Positions 1 through 9,044 of a DNA stretch of 64,000 nt are shown one piece after another. Numbering within the stretch: the first letter of the stretch is position 1; each line of letters begins with the position of its first letter. The DNA is from Neptunitalea chrysea (GTDB lineage Bacteria; Bacteroidota; Bacteroidia; Flavobacteriales; Flavobacteriaceae), in NCBI RefSeq assembly GCF_027924145.1, contig NZ_BRVP01000016.1, positions 1 to 64,000 of the forward strand, read 5' to 3'. The notes beneath the pieces were generated by a model that was not told the origin of the DNA, made no database searches, and saw only the letters and a program-made list of their open reading frames with translations. The translations under genes were made by a program, and so were the position numbers.

Positions 1-22
1 GTTATTTAGAAAAAAATATCTT

Positions 23-943
23 ATGAAGAAATTGATTTTTGTATTTTTCTTGGGGTTTTTGCATGTTTATGTAGTTGCACAAACAAAGAAAACTGTTGTT
101 AAAAAACATGTTGAGTATTTGGCTTCTGATAAGTTGCAAGGGCGTAATGTAGGAACCAAAGGGATAGAAAAGGCAGCTACTTATATTGAGAGGTATTTTA
201 AAAAAAATAAAGTGAAACCATTTTTCTCTAGCTATAGAGATACTTTGGGGAATTTAAGAAAGGTAGCTTTTAATGTTGTAGGGGTTGTACCTGGTACTGA
301 TGAGGAGCTAAAAAACGAATATGTGGTTATTGGGGCACATTACGATCATATAGGTTTTAAAAAGGAAGCGAATAGTCAGGATAGTATTGCAAACGGAGCC
401 AATGACGATGCTTCTGGTACGGCTGCGGTTTTGGAGTTTGCTAAATATTTTTCTAAAAAGCATACAAACAAAAGAAGTATAATATTTGTGTTGTTTACAG
501 CAGAGGAAATGGGACTTTTAGGATCTGAATATTTTGCTGATAGACTACGAGAGCAGAATGTTAATGTTTATTGTATGCTTAATTTTGAGATGATTGGAGT
601 ACCTATGAAAGGTGATGCAATGAGTTATGTAACCGGATATGATATGTCTAATATCGCAGAAGTAATTAATAAAAAGGCGGACACCAAATTAGCTGGTTTT
701 TTACCAACGGCTAAAAAATATCAATTGTTTAAAAGGTCAGATAATTTTTCGTTTTATTCGGTATTTGCCGTGCCTTCTCATACTTTTAGCACCTTCGATT
801 TTACAAATTTCGATCATTATCATGGCGTTAATGATGAGGCCGATCAAATGGATTATCTGCATATGACTCAATTTATTAATCAATTTATTCCTGCCATTAC
901 CTATGTGTGTAATGAAACAGCGAATGTGGTTAAATTAAAATAG
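23..943 (+). CDS. Secreted M28-family zinc aminopeptidase
   Basis: Predicted exported metallopeptidase that removes N-terminal residues from peptides. Residues 1-20 form a signal peptide ending in VVAQ. The M28 metal-site motifs are present in order: GAHYDH (His about 106), ANDDASG (Asp about 128), the catalytic AEE (about 160-162), and a C-terminal YHGVNDEAD segment supplying the last His. The fourth ligand position reads NFEMIG, with Glu where many relatives have Asp. At 306 residues it is a single catalytic domain without a PA insert. It is the first of five tightly packed co-directional genes, and the next start follows its stop by one base. The substrate is unknown. Confidence 0.88.
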   Translation: MKKLIFVFFLGFLHVYVVAQTKKTVVKKHVEYLASDKLQGRNVGTKGIEKAATYIERYFKKNKVKPFFSSYRDTLGNLRKVAFNVVGVVPGTDEELKNEYVVIGAHYDHIGFKKEANSQDSIANGANDDASGTAAVLEFAKYFSKKHTNKRSIIFVLFTAEEMGLLGSEYFADRLREQNVNVYCMLNFEMIGVPMKGDAMSYVTGYDMSNIAEVINKKADTKLAGFLPTAKKYQLFKRSDNFSFYSVFAVPSHTFSTFDFTNFDHYHGVNDEADQMDYLHMTQFINQFIPAITYVCNETANVVKLK

Positions 944-944
944 A

Positions 945-1628
945 ATGAAAAATGTTATTGTAACAGGAGCTAGTAGAGGTATTGGTTATGGATTAATTCA
1001 GTTACTAGCTCAATCAGATTGCAACGTATTGGCTATTTCCCGAGATCAATCTAGAATTAAGGAATTAAATATAGAAACGGTTAAAGGAATGGCACTTGAT
1101 ATCACCTTAGAAGAGGGGTTTAATAGTGTGGTAAGTTTTATTGAAGAGGCTTGGGAAGGCAAAGTAGATGTTCTTATAAATAATGCTGGGTTTTTAATAA
1201 ATAAACCTTTTCAAGAGCTTACCAAGGATGATTTTATGAAGGTTTATGACGTAAACGTTTTTGGAGTTGCCCAAATGATTCAGACTGTACTTCCATTTAT
1301 GAGCTCTGACGGACATGTGGTTACTATTAGTTCTATGGGAGGTATTCAGGGCAGTTTTAAGTTTGCCGGACTAGCAGCTTACAGTTCTAGTAAAGGAGCT
1401 GTTATTACATTGTCTGAATTACTTGCAGAGGAGTATAAAGAGAAAGGACCATCTTTTAATGTATTGGCATTAGGAGCAGTTCAAACGGAGATGTTAGAAG
1501 AAGCATTTCCGGGTTATAAGGCTCCTATAACAGCAAATGAAATGGCATCATATATAAAGACGTTTGCTCTTGAGGGTGCAAAATTTTATAATGGTAAAGT
1601 TTTACAAGTTTCTAGCTCAACGCCTTAA
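945..1628 (+). CDS. Short-chain dehydrogenase/reductase
   Basis: NAD(P)-dependent oxidoreductase of the classical SDR family, 227 residues. The cofactor-binding motif TGASRGIG lies at residues 7-14, NNAG at 79-82, and the catalytic Ser (about 130), Tyr146 and Lys150 (YSSSK) are all present, so the enzyme should be active. No signal peptide is seen, so it is cytosolic. It starts one base after the M28 peptidase stop and ends 4 bp before the SprT-like gene, which suggests co-transcription. SDR specificity cannot be read from the sequence, and the neighbours do not point to one pathway. Confidence 0.88.
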   Translation: MKNVIVTGASRGIGYGLIQLLAQSDCNVLAISRDQSRIKELNIETVKGMALDITLEEGFNSVVSFIEEAWEGKVDVLINNAGFLINKPFQELTKDDFMKVYDVNVFGVAQMIQTVLPFMSSDGHVVTISSMGGIQGSFKFAGLAAYSSSKGAVITLSELLAEEYKEKGPSFNVLALGAVQTEMLEEAFPGYKAPITANEMASYIKTFALEGAKFYNGKVLQVSSSTP

Positions 1629-1632
1629 ATAA

Positions 1633-2229
1633 ATGGATACGGTTTTAGAAAAATATTTACCTGAAAAAGCTGTTGCTGCATGTTTGGAGTTGATAAAGAC
1701 AAATCATGTGCATTTAAAGATAGTAAATGAAAGATTGACAAGGCATGGCGATTATAGAAAGAACCCTGATGGGAGTCATCAAATTACAGTAAATTCAAGT
1801 TTAAATAAATATAAATTTCTAATTACATTAATTCACGAAATAGCACATTTGGTAGCCTTTAAAAAGTATGGAAATACAATAAAACCGCATGGAAAAGAGT
1901 GGAAGCATACCTTTAGAGAGCTTATGTTGCCATTTATACATCCGGCAATTTTTCCATCTAAATTATTATCGGTAGTGGCAAATCATTTTAAAAATCCCAC
2001 GGCTAGCAGTGATACAGATGCTAAATTAGCATTAAGTTTACATCAGTACGATAAAAAGACTGATAAAAATTATATATTTGAAGTACCATATGGAGAAAAA
2101 TTCAGAATATATAACGGAAAAATATTCAAAAAAGGGAATAAACGCATAAAGCGTTATGAGTGTGTAGAAATTTCTTCAGGTAAAATATATCTTTTTCAGC
2201 CTCATGCAGAAGTTGAGCTTTTGTTTTGA
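1633..2229 (+). CDS. SprT-like zinc metalloprotease domain protein
   Basis: A 198-residue protein with the SprT-like zincin motif HEIAH at about 68-72 and a downstream HGKEWK (about 86-91) that supplies the third zinc ligand, in the arrangement typical of SprT/Spartan proteins. No signal peptide or membrane segment is visible, so it is probably cytosolic. The C-terminal 70 residues are basic and contain a single Cys, so no complete zinc ribbon is seen. Family members cleave DNA-bound proteins or are uncharacterised, and the bacterial role is unclear. It sits 4 bp after the SDR gene and 23 bp before manC. Confidence 0.85.
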   Translation: MDTVLEKYLPEKAVAACLELIKTNHVHLKIVNERLTRHGDYRKNPDGSHQITVNSSLNKYKFLITLIHEIAHLVAFKKYGNTIKPHGKEWKHTFRELMLPFIHPAIFPSKLLSVVANHFKNPTASSDTDAKLALSLHQYDKKTDKNYIFEVPYGEKFRIYNGKIFKKGNKRIKRYECVEISSGKIYLFQPHAEVELLF

Positions 2230-2252
2230 CAACAAACATCTAACAACTAATT

Positions 2253-3335
2253 ATGAATAAGAATTATTATGCAATTTTAATGGCGGGTGGCGTAGGATCA
2301 CGATTTTGGCCAGTAAGCAAAAATGACTTTCCAAAACAGTTTCACGATATGCTAGGGACAGGTGAAACATTGATACAAAAAACTTTTGGGAGGTTAAGTA
2401 AATTAATTCCAAGTGAAAATATCTTAATATTAACTAATGAAAAGTATAATGATTTAGTACTTGAACAATTGCCTGAGGTAACAGAAAGACAAGTATTGCT
2501 AGAACCTGCAATGAGGAATACTGCTCCTTGTATTTTGTATGCTTCTATGAAAATTCAAAAAGAAAATCCGGATGCTGTAATGATTGTGGCACCAAGTGAT
2601 CATTGGATAGAGGATGAAGATACTTTCATAAATGATGTAAATGAGTGTTTTGAGGCTTGTGAGAAAACAGATATATTAGTAACACTAGGAATTAAGCCAA
2701 CATTTCCTAATACAGGGTATGGATATATAAAGTTTGAAAAGGAATGTGAAGATGCTATTAAAAAGGTAGCTCAGTTTACTGAGAAACCTGATTATGAAAC
2801 GGCAAAGAAATTTTTAATAACAAAGAGTTATTTATGGAATGCTGGTATTTTTATCTGGAGTGCTAAAAGTATTGTTAGTGCATTTGAAAAGTATCAGGAT
2901 GAAATGACGGCTCTTTTCAGAAAAGGGATCGATGATTACAATACGGATGGAGAACAGGCTTTTATAGATGAGAACTATCCGAAGGCAGAGAATATCTCAA
3001 TTGATTATGCTATTCTTGAAAATGCACCTAACGTATATGTACTACCGGTTTCATTTGATTGGAACGATTTAGGTACTTGGGGTTCTTTGCACGCAAAATT
3101 AGAAAAGGATCATAACGATAATGCTGTTGTTAATGCCAAGACATTACTTATTGAGGCTTCTAATAATATTATTAGAACGAGCAGTAAGGATAAAATAGTG
3201 GTGGTAGATGGCCTTTCTGATTATATTATTGTAGATAAGGATGATGTGCTAATTATTTATCCTAAAAAGAAAGAACAGGATATTAAAAAAATAAGAAACG
3301 AAGTAAAAGATATCTTTGGAGAGCATTTAGCGTAG
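2253..3335 (+). CDS. manC: Mannose-1-phosphate guanylyltransferase
   Basis: Converts mannose-1-phosphate and GTP to GDP-mannose for surface polysaccharides and glycoproteins. The nucleotidyltransferase signature GGVGSRFWP at residues 12-20 followed by FPKQF (26-30) is diagnostic, and a TEKPD motif appears in mid-protein as in the family. At 360 residues it has the nucleotidyltransferase domain plus a short left-handed beta-helix-like tail. It lacks the C-terminal phosphomannose isomerase domain of the long bifunctional type, as is usual in Bacteroidota. It is followed after one base by the DUF389 gene. A closely related hexose-1-phosphate specificity cannot be fully excluded. Confidence 0.9.
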   Translation: MNKNYYAILMAGGVGSRFWPVSKNDFPKQFHDMLGTGETLIQKTFGRLSKLIPSENILILTNEKYNDLVLEQLPEVTERQVLLEPAMRNTAPCILYASMKIQKENPDAVMIVAPSDHWIEDEDTFINDVNECFEACEKTDILVTLGIKPTFPNTGYGYIKFEKECEDAIKKVAQFTEKPDYETAKKFLITKSYLWNAGIFIWSAKSIVSAFEKYQDEMTALFRKGIDDYNTDGEQAFIDENYPKAENISIDYAILENAPNVYVLPVSFDWNDLGTWGSLHAKLEKDHNDNAVVNAKTLLIEASNNIIRTSSKDKIVVVDGLSDYIIVDKDDVLIIYPKKKEQDIKKIRNEVKDIFGEHLA

Positions 3336-3336
3336 T

Positions 3337-4806
3337 ATGAAGAGAACGTCTGAAAAGAATGATGAAGTTGAAGGTGAATTAGATAATTCTACTACCGAAG
3401 TAAAAAAAGATTTTACAGGTTTTATTGGGAGTCTTAAAAAGTTTTTGGTAGATCTTCTAGATATTCGAGAGAATACAGATAGCAAAAGTACCATAGAGGG
3501 TATTAAGGCTGATATACCTTTTAAAGGACATACTGCATGGATTTTAGTATGCTCTATTTTTATAGCGTCTATTGGGTTAAATGCTAATTCTAATCCCGTA
3601 GTGATAGGGGCGATGTTAATTTCGCCTTTAATGGGGCCTATTTTAGGAATGGGACTATCACTTGCTATTAACGATATTGATACGCTAAAAAGGTCGCTAA
3701 ATAACTTTTTGGTCATGGTGGGGCTAAGTGTACTAACAGCCTTTTTATTTTTTAGTTTTTTTCCACTTAAAGATCAATCTTCAGAATTATTAGCCAGAAC
3801 ACAACCAGATATTAGAGATGTTTTAATAGCCTTTTTTGGAGGTATGGCGGTTGTTATTGCCCGTGCTAAAAGAGGTACCATTGCAAGTGTAATTTTTGGA
3901 GTAGCTATTGCAACGGCATTGATGCCTCCTTTGTGTACTGTAGGGTATGGCTTGGCAGTATGGCAACCAGATTTCTTTTTAGGTGCTTTATATCTTTTTG
4001 TAATTAATACCATTTTTATTGGCTTGGCAACTTATTTGGTACTTAAGGTGCTTAAGCTTCCTATGGTGCGCTATGCTAATTCTAAAAGGAGAAAGCGTAC
4101 TATGCAGCTAGCTTCTGTAGTTGCATTAATTGTTATGGCACCTGCTATCTATACTTTTTATAAAGTATTTCAAGAAGCAGTATTTGTTAACCAGGCTTCT
4201 AAATTTATAGATGAACATATTAAAACGTATACGTTTGACGATCAAGGTTTTTTTATTGATAAGTTTTCTACAATCTCTTATAATGATGGTGAAGATTCAA
4301 CAATAGAGCTTGTTTTTGGAGGTGATGAAGAAATTCCACAGAAAGTGGTAGAAACTTGGATTACTCAAAAAGATAAATATCCGAGATTAAAAGAGGCAAA
4401 GCTCGAAATAAAGGGGGGAGGAAAAGATAGAGCGGGGTTAGAGCTTAGTTATATGAAAAAAATTAATGAGTATAACAAAGAGCAAATTAAAACCAAAGAT
4501 GAGGAGCTTGTTTATCTAAGAGAAGAGCTGGTGAAAGCCCAAAAAAATATAGGAAAACATATTCCGTTTGAAGATGTATCTAAAGAACTAAAAATTAATT
4601 ATCCTGAAATAGGAATCCTTAGTTATGGTAATTTTGTATCTAATAATTTTAAGAAATTAGATACGGTTACTGTGTTTAACGTAAAATGGAATGATTCAAT
4701 AAAACTTTCGGAATCCTCAGCTGATAGAATGGCTAAGATACAGGCTTACTTGCGCCAACGACTAAAAGATACTCGTATAGAGGTAAAACAAATGGAGAGC
4801 GATTAA
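3337..4806 (+). CDS. DUF389-family integral membrane protein
   Basis: A 489-residue inner membrane protein. Residues 1-60 are charged and cytosolic. About 65-280 hold a set of hydrophobic segments with small-residue motifs typical of DUF389 (NPVVIGAMLISPLMGPILG, then GGMAVVIARAKRG and ATALMPPLCTVGYGLA). The C-terminal 200 residues are hydrophilic with a coiled-coil-like stretch near 380-405. Biochemical function is not established for this family. The start lies one base after the manC stop, and the gene ends 3 bp before the convergent mlaF-like gene, with no obvious terminator between them. Confidence 0.85.
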   Translation: MKRTSEKNDEVEGELDNSTTEVKKDFTGFIGSLKKFLVDLLDIRENTDSKSTIEGIKADIPFKGHTAWILVCSIFIASIGLNANSNPVVIGAMLISPLMGPILGMGLSLAINDIDTLKRSLNNFLVMVGLSVLTAFLFFSFFPLKDQSSELLARTQPDIRDVLIAFFGGMAVVIARAKRGTIASVIFGVAIATALMPPLCTVGYGLAVWQPDFFLGALYLFVINTIFIGLATYLVLKVLKLPMVRYANSKRRKRTMQLASVVALIVMAPAIYTFYKVFQEAVFVNQASKFIDEHIKTYTFDDQGFFIDKFSTISYNDGEDSTIELVFGGDEEIPQKVVETWITQKDKYPRLKEAKLEIKGGGKDRAGLELSYMKKINEYNKEQIKTKDEELVYLREELVKAQKNIGKHIPFEDVSKELKINYPEIGILSYGNFVSNNFKKLDTVTVFNVKWNDSIKLSESSADRMAKIQAYLRQRLKDTRIEVKQMESD

Positions 4807-4809
4807 GAA

Positions 4810-5577
4810 TTAATCTCTTTCCTCTATATACATTTGTCTAACTTTCTTGAATAACTCGGAAGAATAAACAAAGTCGGTAACGGCTTCGTTATCGGTTTTA
4901 AATATTTCTTTGTTAGAGCCTTCCCATTCTTTAAGTCCTTTACTTAAAAAAACTATTTTTTCTCCAATTTCCATAACCGAGTTCATGTCGTGTGTATTAA
5001 TTACGGTAGTAATGTTATACTCATTAGTAATTTCATGAATAAGGTTATCAATTACGATGGCTGTTTTAGGGTCTAGCCCAGAGTTGGGTTCATCGCAAAA
5101 TAAATATTTTGGTTTGTTGGCAATAGCACGTGCTATTGCAACTCTTTTTTGCATCCCACCTGATATTTCGGCAGGAAGTTTATTGTGAGCATCAACTAGA
5201 TTTACGCGTTTTAATACAAAATCAACTCTGTCTTGCATTTCGCTTCTAGATTGATTTGTAAACATCTTAAGCGGAAACATAACATTTTCCTCTACGGTCA
5301 TAGAATCGAATAAAGCACTACCTTGAAACACCATTCCCATTTTCTGACGGAGTTCGATACGTTCATCGGCAGTCATTTGAGAATAGGGTTGATTGTTGTA
5401 ATATATGGTTCCTTGTTCAGGAGTAAATAATCCTAGTAAAGATTTTAGAAAAACAGTTTTACCAGATCCACTTTGACCTATAATAAGATTAGTTTTACCA
5501 CTTTCAAAAGTGGTACTAACTCCTTTTAGGATGTGTGATTCTCCAAACGATTTATGTAAATTTTCAACTGTAATCAT
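4810..5577 (-). CDS. MlaF-like ABC transporter ATP-binding protein
   Basis: ATPase subunit of a phospholipid-type ABC transporter (255 residues). Walker A GQSGSGKT is at 34-41, the Q-loop glutamine at about 86, signature ISGGMQKR at about 139-146, and Walker B YLFCDEP at 159-165, followed by a D-loop SGLD. The SGGMQKR signature is characteristic of the MlaF/Mkl subfamily. It lies 6 bp downstream of the MlaE-type permease gene and is surely co-transcribed with it. Known MlaFE complexes move lipids between the inner membrane and a periplasmic MCE (MlaD) protein, but no MCE gene is next to this pair. Confidence 0.92.
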   Translation of the reverse strand: MITVENLHKSFGESHILKGVSTTFESGKTNLIIGQSGSGKTVFLKSLLGLFTPEQGTIYYNNQPYSQMTADERIELRQKMGMVFQGSALFDSMTVEENVMFPLKMFTNQSRSEMQDRVDFVLKRVNLVDAHNKLPAEISGGMQKRVAIARAIANKPKYLFCDEPNSGLDPKTAIVIDNLIHEITNEYNITTVINTHDMNSVMEIGEKIVFLSKGLKEWEGSNKEIFKTDNEAVTDFVYSSELFKKVRQMYIEERD

Positions 5578-5583
5578 AATTGT

Positions 5584-6321
5584 TTATCCTAAGAGTAATT
5601 GAGTGATAAAATAGTTAAGTAGAATGATAACTATACTTGTCCATACAAATGAAGTTGTACTTGCTTTTCCAACTTCAAGTGCTCCTCCCTTCATGTAATA
5701 TCCATGATATGATGGAATAGTCGCTAGAATAAAAGCAAAAACAATTGTTTTTATAAAAGCATAAGTAATGTGAAAAGGAATAAGATTTGACTGAACCCCT
5801 TGAATAAAGTCGGCGCTGTTAGTGTATCCTCCGTATACAGAAGCAGCCCATCCTCCTAAAATACCTAAAAACATACTGGTTGCTACCATAAAAGGATATA
5901 GCATAAGCGCAACAATTTTTGGTAATACAAGATAATTAAGAGGGTTTATACCCATAACCTCCAAAGCATCTATTTGTTCTGTTACACGCATGGTTCCTAT
6001 GCTAGAGGTAATGTAAGATCCCATTTTTCCAGCCATAATTATAGAAGTAAAGGTGGGACCAAACTCCAAAATAACCGATTGTCTGGTAGCAAAACCAACT
6101 AAGTATTTCGGAATTAAAGGATTGTCTATATTAAGAGCAGTTTGTATAGCAACTACCCCTCCAATAAAAAAGGAAATAAATATAACAATACCTAGAGAGC
6201 CATAAATAAGGTCTTCTACTTCTTTTAAAATAAGGTTTTTTGTGATAGACCATTTTGTAGGCTTATAGAAAACATTTCCAATCATTAAGAAATAGCTTCC
6301 AATTGCGTGTAAATATTTCAT
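5584..6321 (-). CDS. MlaE-family ABC transporter permease
   Basis: Inner membrane permease of 245 residues, matching the MlaE/YrbE family. It has an N-terminal amphipathic helix and about five to six membrane segments. The conserved cytoplasmic coupling region contains GPTFTSIIMAGKMGSYITSS and then the family motif EQIDALEVMGINP. It is the first gene of a two-gene unit with the mlaF-like ATPase (6 bp gap) and is transcribed divergently from the phosphatase gene. Expected role: lipid transport for outer membrane asymmetry, by family homology. The substrate and partner MCE protein are not visible here. Confidence 0.92.
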   Translation of the reverse strand: MKYLHAIGSYFLMIGNVFYKPTKWSITKNLILKEVEDLIYGSLGIVIFISFFIGGVVAIQTALNIDNPLIPKYLVGFATRQSVILEFGPTFTSIIMAGKMGSYITSSIGTMRVTEQIDALEVMGINPLNYLVLPKIVALMLYPFMVATSMFLGILGGWAASVYGGYTNSADFIQGVQSNLIPFHITYAFIKTIVFAFILATIPSYHGYYMKGGALEVGKASTTSFVWTSIVIILLNYFITQLLLG

Positions 6322-6407
6322 TTGTCTAAGTTACGATGCTAAAGTAAAAAAAAATTACAGTTTAACTGTTTTAACCTTGTTTTAAAGTTTCAGAAAACTG
6401 AATAGAT

Positions 6408-6415
6408 TACATTTG
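6408..6415 (+). promoter_or_regulatory. -7 promoter box of the pafA-like gene
   Basis: TACATTTG matches the Bacteroidota -7 consensus TAnnTTTG. Its last base is 18 nt before the ATG at 6433, giving a short leader. I see no clear TTG box at the usual spacing upstream. Confidence 0.6.
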
Positions 6416-6432
6416 CTTAAAAATATAGTAAA

Positions 6433-8064
6433 ATGCAAAGAAATATTTTAGTAGTACTTTTTTTGGTTTGTACGATGAGCTTGTATGCGCAAAAAGAGAC
6501 TTATGAACAACCTAAGTTAGTTGTGGGTATTGTAGTAGATCAAATGCGATACGATTATATTCCGAGGTTTTGGAATAGATACGGAGAAGGAGGTTTTAAG
6601 CGCTTGGTAACAGAAGGGTTTAATTGTAAAAATAATCAGTACAATTATGCTCCTACTAAAACAGGTCCTGGCCATGCTTCTATTTACACAGGAACTACGC
6701 CTGCAACACATGGAATTATAGGAAATGATTGGTATGATAAAGTAACTAAAACAACCGTTTATTGTGCGCAAGATGATAGTGTACAACCTGTAGGTACTAC
6801 CAGTATGTCTCATAAAATGTCTCCTATGCGTTTAATAGCAACTACTATGACAGACCAGTTAAAACTTGCTACGCAAGGTAGAGGTAAAGTTATTGGTGTT
6901 TCATTAAAAGATAGAGGAGCTATATTACCAGCAGGTCATGCTGCGGATTACGCATTTTGGTTTCAAGGGAAAGACGAGGGGGCTTGGATTACTAGTAGTT
7001 TCTATACAAATGAATTGCCTAAATGGGTTGCTAAGTTTAATAAATCTAAAGCAGCCGAAGTATATAAAAAGCCATGGAATACTTTGTATAATATCAATAC
7101 CTATGTAGAAAGTGGAACTGATGATAATGATTTTGAAGGAAAGTTTACAGGGGAGGAAAGACCTGTTTTTCCTCATGAATTAAAAAAACTTTGGTTGTTG
7201 AATAAAGGGTTTGATATTATTAAAGCAACTCCTTACGGAAATAGCTTAACGGCAGATTTTGCTATTGAAGCTATCAAAAATGAGGAAATGGGTGCCGATG
7301 ATATTACTGATTTTTTAGCAGTTAGTTTTTCTTCTACAGATTACGTGGGGCATAAATTTGGAGTAAATTCAATTGAAGTGGAAGATACCTATTTACGATT
7401 AGATAAGGATTTGGAAAGAATCTTAAATTTCTTAGATGCTCAAGTAGGAAAAGGAAATTATACTGTTTTCCTTACTGCTGACCATGCAGCTGTGTATCCA
7501 CCATCTTATTTACAATCAAGAAATATTCCTGCAGGATATATCGATAATAAAGCCATAAAAGAAAAGTTAACCACTTTTTTAACGGATAAATATGGTACCG
7601 CTAAGGTAATTGAAAATGCCTCAAATAATCAGCTATTTTTGAATATGGAAGAGCTTACTAAGTTAAACTTAGATGTAACTCAGGTTGAAAATGAGATTGC
7701 AGCTGAACTAAGAACATATGAGACTATTGCACAGGTGTATACAGGAACAGAAATGAGAACAAACAATTATACTCAGGGGATTCCTTCTAGATTACAAAAA
7801 GGATATAATCATACCAGATCTGGAAATGTGCTTATTGTTTTTGATCCGGCTTTTATAAGTTATAGTACTACGGGTTCAACACATGGTTCTGCCTATAGAT
7901 ATGATACTCATGTGCCTTTATTATTGTATGGATTTGGGATTAAACCTGGTAAGACTTATGAGCAAACAGAAATAACCGATTTAGCACCAACAATTTGTGC
8001 ATTATTAGGTATTTCTTTTCCTGATGGTGCTATAGGAAATCCTATAGATAAAGCGTTGAATTAA
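6433..8064 (+). CDS. pafA: PafA-type alkaline phosphatase
   Basis: Secreted or periplasmic phosphate monoesterase of the alkaline phosphatase superfamily, 543 residues. The signal peptide spans 1-20 (ending SLYAQ). Metal ligand Asp36 (VVDQMRYD) and nucleophile Thr77 (APTKTGPGHAS) are 41 residues apart, as Asp38 and Thr79 are in characterised PafA. The following Asn98 and the KDRG motif match the PafA residues Asn100, Lys162 and Arg164 that favour monoesters over diesters. Later metal motifs SSTDYVGH and TADHA are intact. The gene is monocistronic: a strong terminator lies just after the stop, inside the convergent glycosyltransferase gene. Confidence 0.92.
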   Translation: MQRNILVVLFLVCTMSLYAQKETYEQPKLVVGIVVDQMRYDYIPRFWNRYGEGGFKRLVTEGFNCKNNQYNYAPTKTGPGHASIYTGTTPATHGIIGNDWYDKVTKTTVYCAQDDSVQPVGTTSMSHKMSPMRLIATTMTDQLKLATQGRGKVIGVSLKDRGAILPAGHAADYAFWFQGKDEGAWITSSFYTNELPKWVAKFNKSKAAEVYKKPWNTLYNINTYVESGTDDNDFEGKFTGEERPVFPHELKKLWLLNKGFDIIKATPYGNSLTADFAIEAIKNEEMGADDITDFLAVSFSSTDYVGHKFGVNSIEVEDTYLRLDKDLERILNFLDAQVGKGNYTVFLTADHAAVYPPSYLQSRNIPAGYIDNKAIKEKLTTFLTDKYGTAKVIENASNNQLFLNMEELTKLNLDVTQVENEIAAELRTYETIAQVYTGTEMRTNNYTQGIPSRLQKGYNHTRSGNVLIVFDPAFISYSTTGSTHGSAYRYDTHVPLLLYGFGIKPGKTYEQTEITDLAPTICALLGISFPDGAIGNPIDKALN

Positions 8065-8924
8065 TGTTTACCGGTTAATTTTTTTAAAATTCCGGCATAA
8101 CGATATTTTCTAATAAAAACACCTTCTTCATTGGTAACAATGTAAGGTGTTTTTTTTATGGAATGCTCTAGATAGCCTGCTATATTGTTGTAAAATACGC
8201 TGTAGCTTCTTTTTTTTAGGGCCATTTTTAAAGATGCTATAACGGTTATAATAATGCCATATCTTATTTTATACATAGCTTCTCCTTGCATTCTAATGGC
8301 TTTTTTGTTGTATGAGTTTCCGGTGGGTCTAAGGTGTTTAACTTTTAAATCTTTTAGCGTTTTAGTTTCAAAATTATGGTAATGGGCTAAAAGTTCGTCA
8401 ACAGTATCCCATCCTATAGAAGTTCTTAAACCGTTCATTTTATTAAAACATTCAACCGAGTACGATTTAATAGGGCCTCGGGTATGATCCTTGTCAGCTA
8501 TCGGTTCATATACCCATATCCCATCTTTTGATTCTATATAGCATAAACCACTACACATACCTAAATATTTATTGTTTTTATATGCTGCAGAAATCTCTTC
8601 TAAATAATTTTCTGGAAAAATTATATCTGCATCAAATTTGCATACAATATCATACTCGTTAAGCTGAGCTTTGGATAGCCCTTTATAAAAAGCCTGAACT
8701 ACTTTTGCTCCTGGAATATGCTCACTTTTTTCTTGAGTAGTTACTTTTTGAATGAAAGCGAAATTTCTAGAAAACTCATCAATAATATTTTCCGTGGTAT
8801 CGGTGGAGTTATCGTTAACTATAATAACTTTTTTAGGGAGTACGGTTTGATGAGTTAAACTGTCTAATGATAGTTTTAAACTTTTCTCTTCATTATAAGC
8901 AGGAATAATGATTAGAATTTGCAT
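8061..8924 (-). CDS. Family 2 glycosyltransferase
   Basis: GT-A fold glycosyltransferase of 287 residues. It opens with the GT2 pattern IIIPAYNEEKSLKLSLDSL, has the nucleotide-binding VNDNSTD segment at about 56-62 and the metal-binding DAD of KFDADIIFP near 118. A hydrophobic stretch near 220-235 may associate with the membrane. Donor and acceptor sugars cannot be inferred, and there is no polysaccharide cluster around it. Its 3' end overlaps the pafA-like stop by 4 bp, and its last coding segment contains the plus-strand terminator of that gene. It is monocistronic, with an AT-rich region upstream. Confidence 0.85.
   Translation of the reverse strand: MQILIIIPAYNEEKSLKLSLDSLTHQTVLPKKVIIVNDNSTDTTENIIDEFSRNFAFIQKVTTQEKSEHIPGAKVVQAFYKGLSKAQLNEYDIVCKFDADIIFPENYLEEISAAYKNNKYLGMCSGLCYIESKDGIWVYEPIADKDHTRGPIKSYSVECFNKMNGLRTSIGWDTVDELLAHYHNFETKTLKDLKVKHLRPTGNSYNKKAIRMQGEAMYKIRYGIIITVIASLKMALKKRSYSVFYNNIAGYLEHSIKKTPYIVTNEEGVFIRKYRYAGILKKLTGKH
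8115..8157 (+). terminator. Intrinsic terminator of the pafA-like gene, inside a convergent CDS
   Basis: Two stacked helices: an outer 11-bp stem (AAAAACACCTT at 8115-8125 with AAGGTGTTTTT at 8144-8154) and an inner 5-bp stem CATTG/CAATG around GTAA, followed by an unbroken T run to 8157. It starts 51 nt after the pafA-like stop and lies in the coding sequence of the minus-strand glycosyltransferase. Confidence 0.85.
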
Positions 8925-9044
8925 AGTTTATTTGTAATAATTAGGGGTTATTGTGCTGATTTATTATTATTTTCGTTGTAATTGTAAAAAAACAGTTAAA
9001 TAAATGTAGTTATTATTATATTTAAATTTCAAAAACTCGAAGCA

